Source: Candidatus Merdisoma merdipullorum (GTDB lineage: Bacteria > Bacillota > Clostridia > Lachnospirales > Lachnospiraceae). From it: DNA of 48,817 nt. The stretch lies in assembly GCA_018715645.1 (NCBI GenBank), contig DVLE01000094.1, positions 1 to 48,817 on the forward strand. Direction: 5' to 3'. A model generated the notes under the pieces. It did not search any database and was not told the DNA's origin. It was given only the letters and a program-made list of their open reading frames with translations. The position numbers and the translations under genes were made by a program. Shown here one piece after another: positions 25,023 through 34,489 of this stretch; positions within the stretch are counted from its first letter, which is position 1, and every line of letters starts with the position of its first letter.

Positions 25023-26411
25023 ATGGAAAAGACAATGGACAAAATCGTGGCTTTGGCCAAGGCAAGAGGCTTTGTATATCCGGGTTCCGAGATCTACGGC
25101 GGTCTGGCGAATACCTGGGATTACGGCAATCTGGGCGTGGAGCTGAAAAATAATGTAAAGCGGGCCTGGTGGCAGAAGTTTGTGCAGGAGAATCCCTACA
25201 ATGTAGGCGTGGACTGCGCGATTCTGATGAATCCCCAGACCTGGGTAGCCTCCGGTCATCTGGGCGGTTTTTCCGATCCGTTAATGGACTGCAAGAGCTG
25301 CAAGGAGCGTTTCCGCGCGGATAAGCTGATCGAGGATTATAACGAGGAGCATGGCATTAAGCTGGAGGGCTCTGTAGACGGCTGGTCCCAGGAGGAGATG
25401 AAGGCTTATATCGACGAGCATAATATTCCCTGCCCTTCCTGCGGAAAGCATGATTTTACAGATATTCGTCAGTTCAACCTGATGTTCAAGACCTTCCAGG
25501 GCGTGACGGAGGATGCGAAGAATACCGTATATCTCCGCCCGGAGACAGCCCAGGGTATCTTTGTAAACTTTAAGAATGTACAGAGAACCTCCAGAAAGAA
25601 GGTTCCCTTCGGCATTGCTCAGATCGGAAAGTCCTTCCGCAACGAGATTACGCCGGGTAACTTTACCTTCCGTACCAGAGAGTTTGAGCAGATGGAGCTG
25701 GAGTTCTTCTGCAAGCCGGATACAGACCTTGAGTGGTTCGCATACTGGAAGGAGTACTGTATCAACTGGCTGAAGACGCTTGGCATCAAGGACGAGGAGC
25801 TGCGGGTACGCGACCATGAAAAGGAGGAGCTGAGCTTCTACAGCAAGGCGACCACGGACCTTGAGTTCCTGTTCCCGTTTGGCTGGGGTGAGCTTTGGGG
25901 CATCGCGGATCGTACCGATTACGACCTGAGCCGTCATCAGGAAGTATCCGGTGAGGATATGACTTATTTTGACGATGAACTGAAAGAAAAATATATTCCC
26001 TATGTTATTGAGCCTTCTCTGGGAGCGGACCGTGTGGTTCTGGCTTTCCTGTGCGCGGCATACGATGAGGAGGAACTGGAGGGCGGCGATATGCGTACCG
26101 TGCTTCGTTTCCATCCGGCTCTTGCCCCTGTAAAGATCGGCGTGCTTCCGCTGTCCAAAAAGCTGAACGAGGGCGCCGAAAAGATTTACACGGAGCTTTG
26201 CAAGAAATATAATTGTGAATTTGACGACAGAGGAAACATCGGAAAGCGTTACCGCCGTCAGGATGAGATTGGAACGCCGTTCTGCGTGACCTATGATTTT
26301 GAGTCCGAGACCGATGGGGCCGTTACTGTGCGCGACCGCGATACGATGGAGCAGGTACGTGTGAAGATCGACGAGCTGGATGCGTACTTCGCAGATAAGT
26401 TCACCTTCTAG
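25023..26411 (+). CDS. glyS: Glycyl-tRNA synthetase, homodimeric type
   Basis: This class II synthetase charges tRNA-Gly. The 462-residue protein is of the eukaryote/archaea-like homodimeric type (glyQS), not the two-subunit type. Motif 1 is [15 protein letters not shown], motif 2 is [21 protein letters not shown], motif 3 is [10 protein letters not shown], followed by the anticodon-binding domain. Cys pairs C-x-x-C near 96 and 139 suggest a zinc site. AAGGAG is nine bases before the start. The 92-base upstream gap holds no T-box. A terminator follows at 26502. Confidence 0.97.
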   Translation: MEKTMDKIVALAKARGFVYPGSEIYGGLANTWDYGNLGVELKNNVKRAWWQKFVQENPYNVGVDCAILMNPQTWVASGHLGGFSDPLMDCKSCKERFRADKLIEDYNEEHGIKLEGSVDGWSQEEMKAYIDEHNIPCPSCGKHDFTDIRQFNLMFKTFQGVTEDAKNTVYLRPETAQGIFVNFKNVQRTSRKKVPFGIAQIGKSFRNEITPGNFTFRTREFEQMELEFFCKPDTDLEWFAYWKEYCINWLKTLGIKDEELRVRDHEKEELSFYSKATTDLEFLFPFGWGELWGIADRTDYDLSRHQEVSGEDMTYFDDELKEKYIPYVIEPSLGADRVVLAFLCAAYDEEELEGGDMRTVLRFHPALAPVKIGVLPLSKKLNEGAEKIYTELCKKYNCEFDDRGNIGKRYRRQDEIGTPFCVTYDFESETDGAVTVRDRDTMEQVRVKIDELDAYFADKFTF

Positions 26412-26501
26412 GTGAAAAAGACATGGGAAAAGGACGGATGTTTCAGGCGCTGCCTGTGTCCGGCCAACTGGTTTCTCTATATAATTTGATATAAAATTGA
26501 C

Positions 26502-26546
26502 AAAATCCCCGGAAGCGAGCATGAACGCTGCGTGCCGGGGATTTTT
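26502..26546 (+). terminator. Terminator after glyS
   Basis: AAAATCCCCGG (26502-26512) pairs with CCGGGGATTTTT (from 26535) around a loop that can also fold, ending in a T-run. Confidence 0.9.
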
Positions 26547-26606
26547 ATATTTCTGTATATTCTGAGAAATAGATAAATTTTACCGTTAAATTTTGAAAAA
26601 TAGGGC

Positions 26607-26635
26607 TTTACATTCAGAAAAAAGTGTGTTAAAGT
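26607..26635 (+). promoter_or_regulatory. Promoter of adhE
   Basis: TTTACA (26607-26612) and TAAAGT (26630-26635) are 17 bases apart. The -10 box lies inside the first Rex operator. Confidence 0.6.
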
Positions 26636-26643
26636 CTTAACAA
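26626..26643 (+). promoter_or_regulatory. Rex operator 1 of adhE
   Basis: GTGTTAA-AGTC-TTAACAA matches the clostridial Rex consensus TTGTTAA-N4-TTAACAA at 13 of 14 fixed bases. It overlaps the -10 box. Confidence 0.8.
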
Positions 26644-26644
26644 G

Positions 26645-26662
26645 ATGTTAATTAATTAACAA
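26645..26662 (+). promoter_or_regulatory. Rex operator 2 of adhE
   Basis: ATGTTAA-TTAA-TTAACAA matches at 13 of 14 fixed bases and starts two bases after the first site ends. The centres are 19 bases apart, so two Rex dimers would sit nearly two turns apart over the start of transcription. Confidence 0.85.
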
Positions 26663-26776
26663 ACTTTGCTGCTGAAAATTTCCCGTACATTATCTTTTGA
26701 TCAACAAGGGCGTGCTTGCTCAGAACGGGCCGATGCTCCTGCCAATCAAGGATACACGGGCCAAGAGGAGGTTTGT

Positions 26777-29416
26777 ATGAGTAAAAAAGCGGAGACAGTA
26801 CAGGAAGTACAGGTAATGCAGGAAACTGTGGAAATGACAGATGTGGAAAGACTGCGGCGGAAGATTGCAGGGATGCGTAAAGCGCAGAAAATCTTTGCAG
26901 CCTTTACTCAGGAGCAGGTGGACAAGATTTTCTTTGAGGCGGCTATGGCAGCGAACAAGCAGCGTATCCCGCTCGCTAAGATGGCGGTAGAGGAGACGGG
27001 CATGGGCGTAGTGGAAGATAAAGTCATCAAAAACCACTATGCGGCCGAGTATATCTACAATTCTTACAAGAATGTGAAAACCTGCGGCGTGATTGAGGAA
27101 GACGCCTCCTATGGAATCAAGAAGATTGCCGAGCCTATGGGACTGGTGGGGGCTGTGATTCCGACGACGAATCCGACCTCCACGGCGATTTTCAAATGTC
27201 TGATCTGCCTGAAGACGAGAAATGCGATCCTTATCAGCCCTCATCCCCGCGCAAAGAAGTGTACGGCTGAGGCGGCCCGTATCGTACGAGAGGCAGCTGA
27301 GGCGGCGGGAGCGCCCGAAGGACTGATCGACTGCATCGAAAATCCGACGCTGGAACTTTCCAGTGAACTGATGCGCTCCGCAGACGTGATTTTGGCCACC
27401 GGAGGCCCTGGCATGGTAAAGGCTGCTTATTCTTCGGGAAAACCTGCCATCGGCGTAGGTCCTGGCAATACGCCTGTTATCATGGACAGCAGCTGCGACG
27501 TTCCGCTTGCCGTGTATTCTGTGATTCATTCCAAGACCTTTGACAATGGAATGATCTGCGCTTCGGAGCAGTCCGTAACGGCTCTGGAAGATATTTATGA
27601 TCAGGTTCGCGCCGAATTTGTAAAGCGCGGCTGTCATATTCTGAATCAGGAAGAACTGGATAAGACGCGGGCCATCATCCTGACAGAGGCAGGGACGGTC
27701 AATCCGAAGATCGTAGGTCAGCCTGCTTCTGTGATTGCGAAGCTTGCAGGCTTTGAAGTGCCGGAAAATACAAAGATTTTGATCGGAGAGGTAACTTCCG
27801 TGGATATTTCCGAACCCTTCGCTCATGAGAAGCTTTCTCCGGTTCTGGCGCTCTATAAGGCCAGGGATTTTGAGACGGCTCTCGATATGTCCGAGCGGCT
27901 TATTGAGGATGGCGGCTATGGTCATACCTCATCTCTGTATATCCATCCTTCTGAGACAGAGAAGATAGCCCGTCACGCGGCCAGAATGAAGACCTGCCGT
28001 ATTCTTGTAAATACACCTTCTTCTCAGGGCGGAATCGGGGATTTGTACAATTTCAGGCTGGCTCCCTCTCTGACGCTGGGCTGCGGCTCCTACGGCGGCA
28101 ACTCCGTATCCGAAAATGTGAATGTGAAGCACCTGATCAATATCAAGACCGTCGCGGAAAGGAGAGAGAATATGCTCTGGTTCAGAACGCCTCAGAAGGT
28201 ATACTTTAAGAAAGGCTGCCTGCCGGTGGCTCTGGACGAACTGAAAACCTATTATCATAAGAAGAAAGCCTTTATCGTGACGGACGGCTTTCTCTACAAC
28301 AGCGGCCACACGAAGCCGATTACCGATAAGCTGGATGAGATGGGCATTACTTACGCCTGCTTCTACGAGGTAGCTCCCGATCCCACGCTGCAGTGCGCAA
28401 AAAAAGGCGTGGAGCAGATCAACGCTTTCCAGCCGGATGTGATCATCGCTCTGGGCGGAGGTTCCGCTATGGACGCCGGAAAGATCATGTGGCTCATGTA
28501 CGAGCATCCGGAGTGCAGATTCGAGGATCTGGCCATGGATTTCATGGACATCCGAAAGAGAGTCTACGTGTTCCCGAAAATGGGGGAAAAGGCCATGTTT
28601 GTGGCGGTTCCGACTTCCTCCGGTACCGGCTCCGAGGTGACGCCTTTCGCGATTATCACGGATGCCGAGACGGGGACCAAATGGCCTATCGCCGACTATG
28701 AGCTGATGCCGAATATGGCGATTATCGATACGGATTATATGATGACGCAGCCCAAAGGACTGACCAGCGCCTCCGGCATCGACGCGCTGACACATTCCCT
28801 GGAAGCCTACGTGTCGATTATGGCGACAGATTTTTCTGACGGCATGGCGTTGAAGGCGGTCAAGAGTATATTCCAGTACCTTCCCCGCTGCTACGACAAT
28901 GGTCCAAACGATCCGGAGGCAAGAGAAAAGATGGCGAACGCTTCCACCATGGCGGGCATGGCTTTCGCAAACGCGTTCCTGGGCGTATGCCATTCCATGG
29001 CGCACAAGCTGGGCGCTTATCATCACCTGCCTCACGGCGTCGCCAACGCTTTGCTCATCGAGCTTGTGATGCGGTACAATGCAGATCCGGCTCCTGTAAA
29101 AATGGGAACCTTTTCCCAGTATCCCTATCCGCACGCAAAGGAGCGTTACTGTGAGATGGCCAGATTTGCGGGAATCGCCGGGAAGGACGACGACGAAGTG
29201 TTTGAAAATTTCATCACGGCCATTGCCGAGCTGAAGGAGAAGGTGGGAATCAAGAAGACAATCCGCGACTATGGCGTCAAAGAGGAAGATTTCCTGGCTA
29301 CGCTGGATGAGATGGTGGAAAATGCTTTCAATGATCAGTGTACCGGAGCTAATCCGAGATACCCGCTGATGTCTGAGCTTAAGGAAATCTATCTGAAGGC
29401 TTATTATGGGGAATAG
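26777..29416 (+). CDS. adhE: Bifunctional acetaldehyde/alcohol dehydrogenase AdhE
   Basis: AdhE reduces acetyl-CoA to acetaldehyde and then ethanol, using two NADH, and is the main route for ethanol in anaerobes. The 879-residue protein has the aldehyde dehydrogenase domain (catalytic Cys261 in NGMICASEQS), a linker, and the iron-dependent alcohol dehydrogenase domain (GGGSAMDAGK, PTSSGTGSEVTPF, and the metal motif HSMAHKLGAYHHLPHG). The length is typical; such enzymes form long helical filaments (spirosomes). The ATG at 26777 follows GAGGAGG at a good distance. Two tandem Rex sites over the promoter mean it should be switched on when NADH is high. The pfp promoter begins at its stop. Confidence 0.97.
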   Translation: MSKKAETVQEVQVMQETVEMTDVERLRRKIAGMRKAQKIFAAFTQEQVDKIFFEAAMAANKQRIPLAKMAVEETGMGVVEDKVIKNHYAAEYIYNSYKNVKTCGVIEEDASYGIKKIAEPMGLVGAVIPTTNPTSTAIFKCLICLKTRNAILISPHPRAKKCTAEAARIVREAAEAAGAPEGLIDCIENPTLELSSELMRSADVILATGGPGMVKAAYSSGKPAIGVGPGNTPVIMDSSCDVPLAVYSVIHSKTFDNGMICASEQSVTALEDIYDQVRAEFVKRGCHILNQEELDKTRAIILTEAGTVNPKIVGQPASVIAKLAGFEVPENTKILIGEVTSVDISEPFAHEKLSPVLALYKARDFETALDMSERLIEDGGYGHTSSLYIHPSETEKIARHAARMKTCRILVNTPSSQGGIGDLYNFRLAPSLTLGCGSYGGNSVSENVNVKHLINIKTVAERRENMLWFRTPQKVYFKKGCLPVALDELKTYYHKKKAFIVTDGFLYNSGHTKPITDKLDEMGITYACFYEVAPDPTLQCAKKGVEQINAFQPDVIIALGGGSAMDAGKIMWLMYEHPECRFEDLAMDFMDIRKRVYVFPKMGEKAMFVAVPTSSGTGSEVTPFAIITDAETGTKWPIADYELMPNMAIIDTDYMMTQPKGLTSASGIDALTHSLEAYVSIMATDFSDGMALKAVKSIFQYLPRCYDNGPNDPEAREKMANASTMAGMAFANAFLGVCHSMAHKLGAYHHLPHGVANALLIELVMRYNADPAPVKMGTFSQYPYPHAKERYCEMARFAGIAGKDDDEVFENFITAIAELKEKVGIKKTIRDYGVKEEDFLATLDEMVENAFNDQCTGANPRYPLMSELKEIYLKAYYGE

Positions 29417-29417
29417 G

Positions 29418-29446
29418 TTGACGAAACCGCGGAATAATGATAATTT
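29418..29446 (+). promoter_or_regulatory. Promoter of pfp
   Basis: TTGACG (29418-29423) and TAATTT (29441-29446) have a 17-base spacer, right after the adhE stop. The leader contains a small hairpin (AAGGG...CCCTT, about 29468-29486). Confidence 0.65.
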
Positions 29447-29558
29447 ATTATTAGCGTCGGTGTACAAGGGGCTGTATTGTCCCTTGGTACGCCAAAGAGC
29501 AAAGGGTACGAAACTGTACCTGAAGCTTTGCGAAAATAAATAACAAAGGAGTATGATT

Positions 29559-31220
29559 ATGAATCTTTCACCACTTCAGAAAGCAAGATACGAGTATGTT
29601 CCGAAGCTTCCGGGAATGCTCAGAAACGGTATCGCAGAAATCGCCGTAAAAGAAGGAAGCGCTACCACCAGCGTGGCGGATCAGGAAAAGATCAAAGCGC
29701 TTTTCCCCAATACCTACGGAGAGCCGGAGGTTACTTTTGAAAAAGGGCAGAATACTTCCGCCTCCAAGAAGCAGGTTGTCGGCGTTATTCTTTCCGGCGG
29801 ACAGGCGCCTGGCGGGCATAACGTGGTATGCGGTCTGTACGACGCGCTGAAGGCAACCGACAAGGAGAACGTCCTGATCGGATTCAAAGGCGGCCCCAGC
29901 GGTTTGATCGAAGACAACTTTATTATTTTTGACGACGCATATATCGATCAGTACAGAAATACCGGCGGATTTGATATTATCGGATCCGGAAGAACCAAGC
30001 TGGAGACGGAAGAACAGTTTGCGATCGTTGCGGAAGTCTGCAAAAAGCACGGGATGACAGCTATCGTTATCATTGGCGGCGACGATTCCAATACCAACGC
30101 TTGCGTGCTGGCCGAGTATATGGCGGCGCACAAGACCGGCGTGCAGGTAATCGGATGCCCGAAGACTATCGACGGCGATCTGAAGAATGAGGATATTGAG
30201 ATCTCCTTTGGTTTCGATACCGCAACCAAGACATACAGCGAGATGATTGGCAATATTGAAAGAGACTGCAATTCAGCTAAGAAGTATTGGCATTTCATCA
30301 AAGTTATGGGACGTTCCGCTTCTCATGTGGCACTGGAGTGCGCCCTGGAGTGCCAGCCGAATATCTGCCTCATCTCTGAGGAAGTAAAGGCTAAGAAGCA
30401 GTCCTTGTCAGAGATTGCGGACTATATTGCGGACGCTGTGGAGAAGCGGGCAGCAAACGGAAACAATTTCGGAGTTGTAGTGATTCCGGAAGGCGTCGTT
30501 GAGTTTGTTCCTGAGTTCTCTGTTCTGATCAGCGAGATCAACGAGCTGCTTGCAGGCAGCAAGGCGGATGCTTTCAACGCGCTTCCGAGCTGGGAGGAAA
30601 AGTATGAATTCATAAAGAAGGGACTTACCAAGGCTTCTATGGACGTATTCGCAATTCTTCCCCAGGCAATCCAGCAGCAGCTGTTCCTGGAAAGAGATCC
30701 GCACGGCAACGTACAGGTTTCCCTGATTGAGTCTGAGAAGCTTTTTGCCGCTCTGGTAGGCGACAAGCTGAAGGAGAGAAAGGCGGCAGGAACCTATACA
30801 GGCAAGTATTCTGTACAGACGCACTTCTTTGGTTATGAAGGAAGATGCGCGTTCCCGTCCAACTTTGACGCCGACTACTGCTACTCTCTTGGATACAACG
30901 CATTCATGCTGATTCAGTATGGATATAACGGATATTTGTCCAAGGTTTCCAATCTGTCCAGACCGGCGGAAGAATGGATCGCGGGCGGTATGCCGATTAC
31001 CAAGATGATGAACATGGAGAGAAGACATGGCGAGGACAAGCCGGTTATCCGGAAGGCGCTCGTTGAACTGGATGGAAAGCCGTTCAAATACTTTGAGGCG
31101 CACAGGGATGAGTGGGCGGTTAACACCTGCTATACCTTCCCCGGCGCTATTCAGTATTACGGACCTACAGAGGTATGCGATCTCACCACAAGGACGCTTG
31201 CTCTGGAAAAGGGAGAATAA
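29559..31220 (+). CDS. pfp: Pyrophosphate-dependent 6-phosphofructokinase, long form
   Basis: The enzyme phosphorylates fructose 6-phosphate with pyrophosphate instead of ATP, reversibly, in glycolysis. The 553-residue protein belongs to the long PFP type: [11 protein letters not shown] at the phosphate-binding site, GGDDSN with Asp175-Asp176 (Gly-Asp-Asp marks PPi use; ATP enzymes have Gly-Asp-Gly), then [10 protein letters not shown] with the catalytic Asp, and [14 protein letters not shown]. The ATG at 29559 has AAAGGAG seven bases before it; ATG at 29553 is too close. It lies between adhE and ppdK, all in the same direction, each with its own promoter. Confidence 0.95.
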   Translation: MNLSPLQKARYEYVPKLPGMLRNGIAEIAVKEGSATTSVADQEKIKALFPNTYGEPEVTFEKGQNTSASKKQVVGVILSGGQAPGGHNVVCGLYDALKATDKENVLIGFKGGPSGLIEDNFIIFDDAYIDQYRNTGGFDIIGSGRTKLETEEQFAIVAEVCKKHGMTAIVIIGGDDSNTNACVLAEYMAAHKTGVQVIGCPKTIDGDLKNEDIEISFGFDTATKTYSEMIGNIERDCNSAKKYWHFIKVMGRSASHVALECALECQPNICLISEEVKAKKQSLSEIADYIADAVEKRAANGNNFGVVVIPEGVVEFVPEFSVLISEINELLAGSKADAFNALPSWEEKYEFIKKGLTKASMDVFAILPQAIQQQLFLERDPHGNVQVSLIESEKLFAALVGDKLKERKAAGTYTGKYSVQTHFFGYEGRCAFPSNFDADYCYSLGYNAFMLIQYGYNGYLSKVSNLSRPAEEWIAGGMPITKMMNMERRHGEDKPVIRKALVELDGKPFKYFEAHRDEWAVNTCYTFPGAIQYYGPTEVCDLTTRTLALEKGE

Positions 31221-31255
31221 AAGCTTAGGCGGGTAAGCACCTGTTAAGTGAAAGG

Positions 31256-31313
31256 CAGTCCCATAAAATTCTGGCTTTTAGAGAGCTGGAGTTTTATGGG
31301 GCTGTTTTGTTTT
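31256..31313 (+). terminator. Terminator after pfp
   Basis: CAGTCCCATAAAA (31256-31268) pairs with TTTTATGGGGCTG (31292-31304), with one G-T pair, followed by TTTTGTTTT. Confidence 0.9.
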
Positions 31314-31414
31314 CCCTGTCCTGCGTACATGACAAATTGATGCACACGGCCCGGCAAGGAATCCTAACATAAAGTTAAAAAATGCCTGGAAAAAGGAAAA
31401 AATAGAGTTCCACT

Positions 31415-31432
31415 TAGTTAAAAATTAAACAA
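31415..31432 (+). promoter_or_regulatory. Weak Rex-like palindrome upstream of ppdK
   Basis: TAGTTAA-AAAT-TAAACAA matches the Rex consensus at 12 of 14 fixed bases, with the two mismatches placed symmetrically. It is 50 bases before the -35 box, so it is less well placed for repression. The stretch is very AT-rich, which makes chance matches easier. Confidence 0.3.
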
Positions 31433-31482
31433 AATCAGACGCCTAACGACACGATTTTTACAACAAATTTACCAAAGAAGCC

Positions 31483-31510
31483 TTGACAAATATTGCAAGT
31501 ATGTTACACT
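31483..31510 (+). promoter_or_regulatory. Promoter of ppdK
   Basis: TTGACA (31483-31488) and TACACT (31505-31510) have a 16-base spacer. Transcription would start near 31517, giving a leader of about 163 bases. Confidence 0.75.
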
Positions 31511-31546
31511 AGAGATGTGCGCAGGGTTTGGTCGTTGACCACATAT

Positions 31547-31645
31547 CCGGCGCATATTTTACGTTCAGGCATGAGCCGTGCAGAAGCCGTGAAAGACGGA
31601 AAGAGCGAATAAATGCGCGAAGGCTTGCAGAACGTAAAGCGCCGG
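31547..31645 (+). ncRNA. Structured leader RNA of ppdK, type unknown
   Basis: CCGGCGC (31547-31553) pairs with GCGCCGG (31639-31645) and TTTACGTTC (31558-31566) with GAACGTAAA (31630-31638): a 16-bp helix with one four-base bulge that closes a 63-base domain. Inside, AAGCC (31584-31588) can pair with GGCTT (31621-31625), CCGT-GAAAG-ACGG makes a small hairpin (31586-31598), and GCG/CGC another (about 31605-31618). Upstream, TGGTC-GTT-GACCA (31529-31541) is a further hairpin. The helix ends 18 bases before the AGGAGG of ppdK. I do not recognise it as a known riboswitch. A metabolite- or protein-sensing control element is the natural guess. Confidence 0.65.
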
Positions 31646-31679
31646 GGAGAGAGACTATTTAACAGGAGGAAACAGTGCA

Positions 31680-34301
31680 ATGGCAAAATGGGTTTATTTG
31701 TTTAAGGAGGGAAACGCAGGAATGCGCAACCTTCTCGGAGGAAAGGGAGCCAATCTGGCTGAGATGACAGGTCTGGGACTGCCGATTCCGCAGGGCTTTA
31801 CCGTGACGACGGAAGCTTGTACCGACTATTACAACAGCGGAAAGCAGATTTCAGAGGAGATTCAGGGACAGATCTTTGATGCTCTTGCAACTCTGGAGGA
31901 GATGCAGGGAAAGAAGTTTGGCGATACCGAGGATCCGCTTCTGGTATCCGTACGTTCCGGTGCGCGGGCTTCTATGCCGGGTATGATGGATACGATTCTG
32001 AATCTTGGACTGAACGACGTATCTGTGGAAGGCTTTGCAAAGAAGACGGGCAATCCCAGATTCGCTTACGATTCCTACCGCCGTTTTATTCAGATGTTCT
32101 CGGATGTGGTTATGGAGATGAGCAAGACCTTTTTTGAGGGAATTCTGGATGAAATCAAGCAGGCAAAGGGAGCAAAGTTTGACACGGATTTAACAGCAGA
32201 CGACCTGAAGGAAGTCATCGCAAGATATAAGGCGATTTATAAGGAAAAAATGGGAGAGGAATTTCCGCAGGATCCGAAGGTACAGCTTATGGAAGCTGTA
32301 AAGGCGGTGTTCCGTTCCTGGGACAACCCCCGCGCAATCGTATACCGCCGCATGAATGACATTCCGGGCGACTGGGGCACTGCAGTCAACGTACAGGCCA
32401 TGGTATTCGGCAACATGGGCAATACATCCGGAACAGGCGTGGCATTTACGAGAAATCCGGCTACCGGAGCGAAGGGAATCTTCGGTGAGTACCTGATCAA
32501 CGCTCAGGGCGAGGATGTTGTGGCTGGTATCCGTACTCCGCAGCCCATCACGAAGCTGGAGGAGGATTTGCCGGATTGCTACAAGCAGTTTATCGAGATT
32601 GCAACGAAGCTGGAAAATCATTACCGGGATATGCAGGATATGGAGTTTACGATCCAGGAAGGAAAGCTTTATTTCCTGCAGACAAGAAGCGGAAAGAGAA
32701 CGGCCGCTGCAGCGATTCAGATCGCCTGCGATCTGGTAGACGAAGGAATGATCACACCGGAGGAGGCTGTGCTTCGTATCGAGGCCAAGTCTCTGGATCA
32801 GCTTCTTCATCCGACTTTTGATACGGAAGCTCTGAAGGCAGGCGAGCTTATCGGAACGGCTCTTCCTGCATCGCCGGGCGCCGCTGCAGGAAAGGTATAC
32901 TTTACGGCAGAGGATGCAAAGGCGGCTCACGCTAAGGGAGAACGTGTGGTTCTGGTTCGTCTGGAGACTTCTCCGGAGGATATTGAGGGAATGCATGCGG
33001 CTGAGGGTATCCTGACTGTGCGAGGAGGTATGACCTCCCATGCAGCCGTTGTGGCCCGTGGAATGGGAACCTGCTGTGTATCCGGCTGCGGCGAGATCAA
33101 GATTGATGAGGAAGCAAAATGGTTTGAGCTGGGCGGACATCACATTGTGGAAGGCGATTATATTTCCCTGGATGGTTCTACCGGAAATATTTATCTTGGA
33201 GACATTAAGACAGTGGAAGCTTCTGTGACAGGCAACTTCGGCCGCATTATGGGCTGGGCGGATGAATTCCGCAGGCTGCATGTGCGTACCAATGCAGATA
33301 CGCCGGCAGATACAAGAAATGCGGTGAAGCTGGGAGCGGAAGGTATCGGCCTTTGCCGTACTGAGCATATGTTCTTTGATCCGGAGCGTATTCCGAAGAT
33401 CCGCAAGATGATTCTTTCGGACACGGAAGAAGCGCGAGAGGCTGCTCTGGAAGAACTGATTCCGTATCAGAAGGGCGACTTCAAGGCTATGTACGAGGCC
33501 CTGGAGGGAAGACCGATGACCGTTCGTTATCTGGATCCGCCTCTGCATGAGTTTGTTCCGACTGATCCGGAGGATATAGCAGCTCTTGCAAAGGATATGG
33601 GACTGACGCCGGAGGAAGTACAGGCCAAGTGTGACGAGCTCCATGAGTTCAACCCGATGATGGGACACAGAGGCTGCCGTCTGGCTGTCACCTATCCGGA
33701 AATCGCCAGAATGCAGACACGCGCGGTTATGGAAGCGGCCATCGAGGTGAAGGAGGAAAAGGGTTATAATATTGTTCCTGAAATCATGATTCCTCTGGTA
33801 GGCGACAAGAAGGAGCTGAAGTTTGTCAAGGACGTTGTGGTAGAGGTGGCAGAGCAGGTGAAGAAGGAAAAGAATTCTGACATCAGTTACCATATCGGAA
33901 CCATGATCGAGATTCCGCGTGCGGCCCTGCTGGCAGGAGAGATCGCTGAGGAAGCGGAGTTCTTCTCCTTTGGAACCAACGATCTGACGCAGATGACTTT
34001 CGGATTCTCCCGCGACGATGCTGGAAAGTTCCTGGATTCCTATTATAAGTCCAAGATTTATGAGTCCGATCCGTTTGCGAAGCTGGATCAGAACGGCGTA
34101 GGAAAGCTGGTGAAGATGGCGGTAGAAGATGGAAGAGCTACCCGTCCGGACATCAAGCTTGGTATCTGCGGAGAGCATGGCGGAGATCCGTCTACCATTG
34201 AGTTCTGCCATAAGATTGGTCTGACTTATGTGAGCTGTTCACCGTTCCGTGTGCCCATCGCGAGACTGGCGGCGGCACAGGCGGCGCTGAGCAATAAATA
34301 A
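31680..34301 (+). CDS. ppdK: Pyruvate, phosphate dikinase
   Basis: PPDK interconverts PEP, AMP and PPi with pyruvate, ATP and phosphate. With PPi-dependent phosphofructokinase next door it forms a PPi-linked glycolysis set. The 873-residue protein has the N-terminal ATP-grasp part (LLGGKGANLAEMTGLGLPIP, RSGARASMPGMMDT), the swivelling domain with phosphohistidine His454 (RGGMTSHAAVVARG), and the PEP barrel (GTNDLTQMTFG and the late ICGEHGGDP). AGGAGG is ten bases before the ATG. The gene is preceded by a strongly folded leader and followed by a strong terminator. Confidence 0.97.
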   Translation: MAKWVYLFKEGNAGMRNLLGGKGANLAEMTGLGLPIPQGFTVTTEACTDYYNSGKQISEEIQGQIFDALATLEEMQGKKFGDTEDPLLVSVRSGARASMPGMMDTILNLGLNDVSVEGFAKKTGNPRFAYDSYRRFIQMFSDVVMEMSKTFFEGILDEIKQAKGAKFDTDLTADDLKEVIARYKAIYKEKMGEEFPQDPKVQLMEAVKAVFRSWDNPRAIVYRRMNDIPGDWGTAVNVQAMVFGNMGNTSGTGVAFTRNPATGAKGIFGEYLINAQGEDVVAGIRTPQPITKLEEDLPDCYKQFIEIATKLENHYRDMQDMEFTIQEGKLYFLQTRSGKRTAAAAIQIACDLVDEGMITPEEAVLRIEAKSLDQLLHPTFDTEALKAGELIGTALPASPGAAAGKVYFTAEDAKAAHAKGERVVLVRLETSPEDIEGMHAAEGILTVRGGMTSHAAVVARGMGTCCVSGCGEIKIDEEAKWFELGGHHIVEGDYISLDGSTGNIYLGDIKTVEASVTGNFGRIMGWADEFRRLHVRTNADTPADTRNAVKLGAEGIGLCRTEHMFFDPERIPKIRKMILSDTEEAREAALEELIPYQKGDFKAMYEALEGRPMTVRYLDPPLHEFVPTDPEDIAALAKDMGLTPEEVQAKCDELHEFNPMMGHRGCRLAVTYPEIARMQTRAVMEAAIEVKEEKGYNIVPEIMIPLVGDKKELKFVKDVVVEVAEQVKKEKNSDISYHIGTMIEIPRAALLAGEIAEEAEFFSFGTNDLTQMTFGFSRDDAGKFLDSYYKSKIYESDPFAKLDQNGVGKLVKMAVEDGRATRPDIKLGICGEHGGDPSTIEFCHKIGLTYVSCSPFRVPIARLAAAQAALSNK

Positions 34302-34343
34302 AATTCAGGCATAAAATCGTAAGAAAAATAGAAAAGATACGAA

Positions 34344-34382
34344 AAAGGGAGCGCGAAGGCGAAAGGCCTTCGCGCTCCCTTT
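34344..34382 (+). terminator. Terminator after ppdK
   Basis: A perfect 17-bp stem (34344-34360 with 34366-34382; AAAGGGAGCGCGAAGGC on the left) has the loop GAAAG. The T-run behind it is short. Confidence 0.85.
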
Positions 34383-34489
34383 GCGCTTTGTGAGAACAGA
34401 AAAATTCCTTTTGTTCTCTGTATCCAAACGCTGCTTTTTGTAGTCTAATATATAGAATGTACATTCCACTGATACGAAGGAGGTTCAGT

